DNA of 5,250 bases from an uncultured Bacillota bacterium (GTDB lineage Bacteria; Bacillota; UBA994; UBA5500): assembly GCA_937874815.1 (NCBI GenBank), contig CALNBW010000261.1, positions 1 through 5,250 on the forward strand. Direction: 5' to 3'. Positions within the stretch are counted from its first letter, which is position 1. Every line of letters starts with the position of its first letter. A model generated the notes under the pieces. It made no database searches, was not told where the DNA came from, and was given only the letters and a program-made list of their open reading frames with translations. The translations under genes and the position numbers were made by a program. Below, piece by piece: positions 5,247 to 5,250 of the stretch.

Positions 5247-5250
5247 ACAG

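Overview
The window looks like chromosomal DNA of a Bacillota (Firmicutes) bacterium, probably of the Clostridia or a related deep branch. The basis is strong GGAGG-type ribosome binding sites, use of TTG, GTG and apparently ATT start codons, sigma-A style promoters, and a leucine dehydrogenase that aligns closely, from memory, with Bacillus/Geobacillus enzymes. Base composition looks intermediate rather than AT-rich. I cannot name a genus from the sequence alone.

Layout. Positions 1-131 hold no gene I can support. Positions 132-1202 (minus strand) encode RsgA, the circularly permuted GTPase that matures the 30S ribosomal subunit. The coding start is best placed at a TTG with a good ribosome binding site. 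Positions 1203-1596 form a divergent intergenic region. On the minus side it holds an 8-bp inverted repeat overlapping a tiny possible leader ORF upstream of rsgA. On the plus side it holds two tandem sigma-A-like promoters. These drive a 97-residue exported cysteine-rich protein (1597-1890), which is followed by a clear intrinsic terminator hairpin. Just 39 bases after the hairpin an ideal ribosome binding site leads to an ATT codon, which opens a 667-residue lipoprotein with an M28 zinc aminopeptidase domain and an unassigned C-terminal half (1960-3963). After a short gap with its own promoter (perfect TATAAT) comes an NAD-dependent leucine dehydrogenase (4112-5173). The last 77 bases hold an inverted repeat and no gene.

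How the genes may fit together. The small secreted protein and the M28 lipoprotein are both exported. There is little room for a separate promoter between them, so they may form a transcription unit in which the hairpin limits expression of the peptidase. An extracellular peptidase releasing amino acids and a leucine dehydrogenase deaminating branched-chain amino acids would suit an amino-acid-using lifestyle. This functional link is inference: the dehydrogenase has its own promoter. RsgA is divergent and a housekeeping gene.

I did not find a mobile element, CRISPR array, RNA gene or clearly new multi-gene system. The points most worth a second look are the ATT start codon, the exported six-cysteine protein, the unassigned C-terminal part of the peptidase, and the leader ORF and inverted repeat before rsgA.
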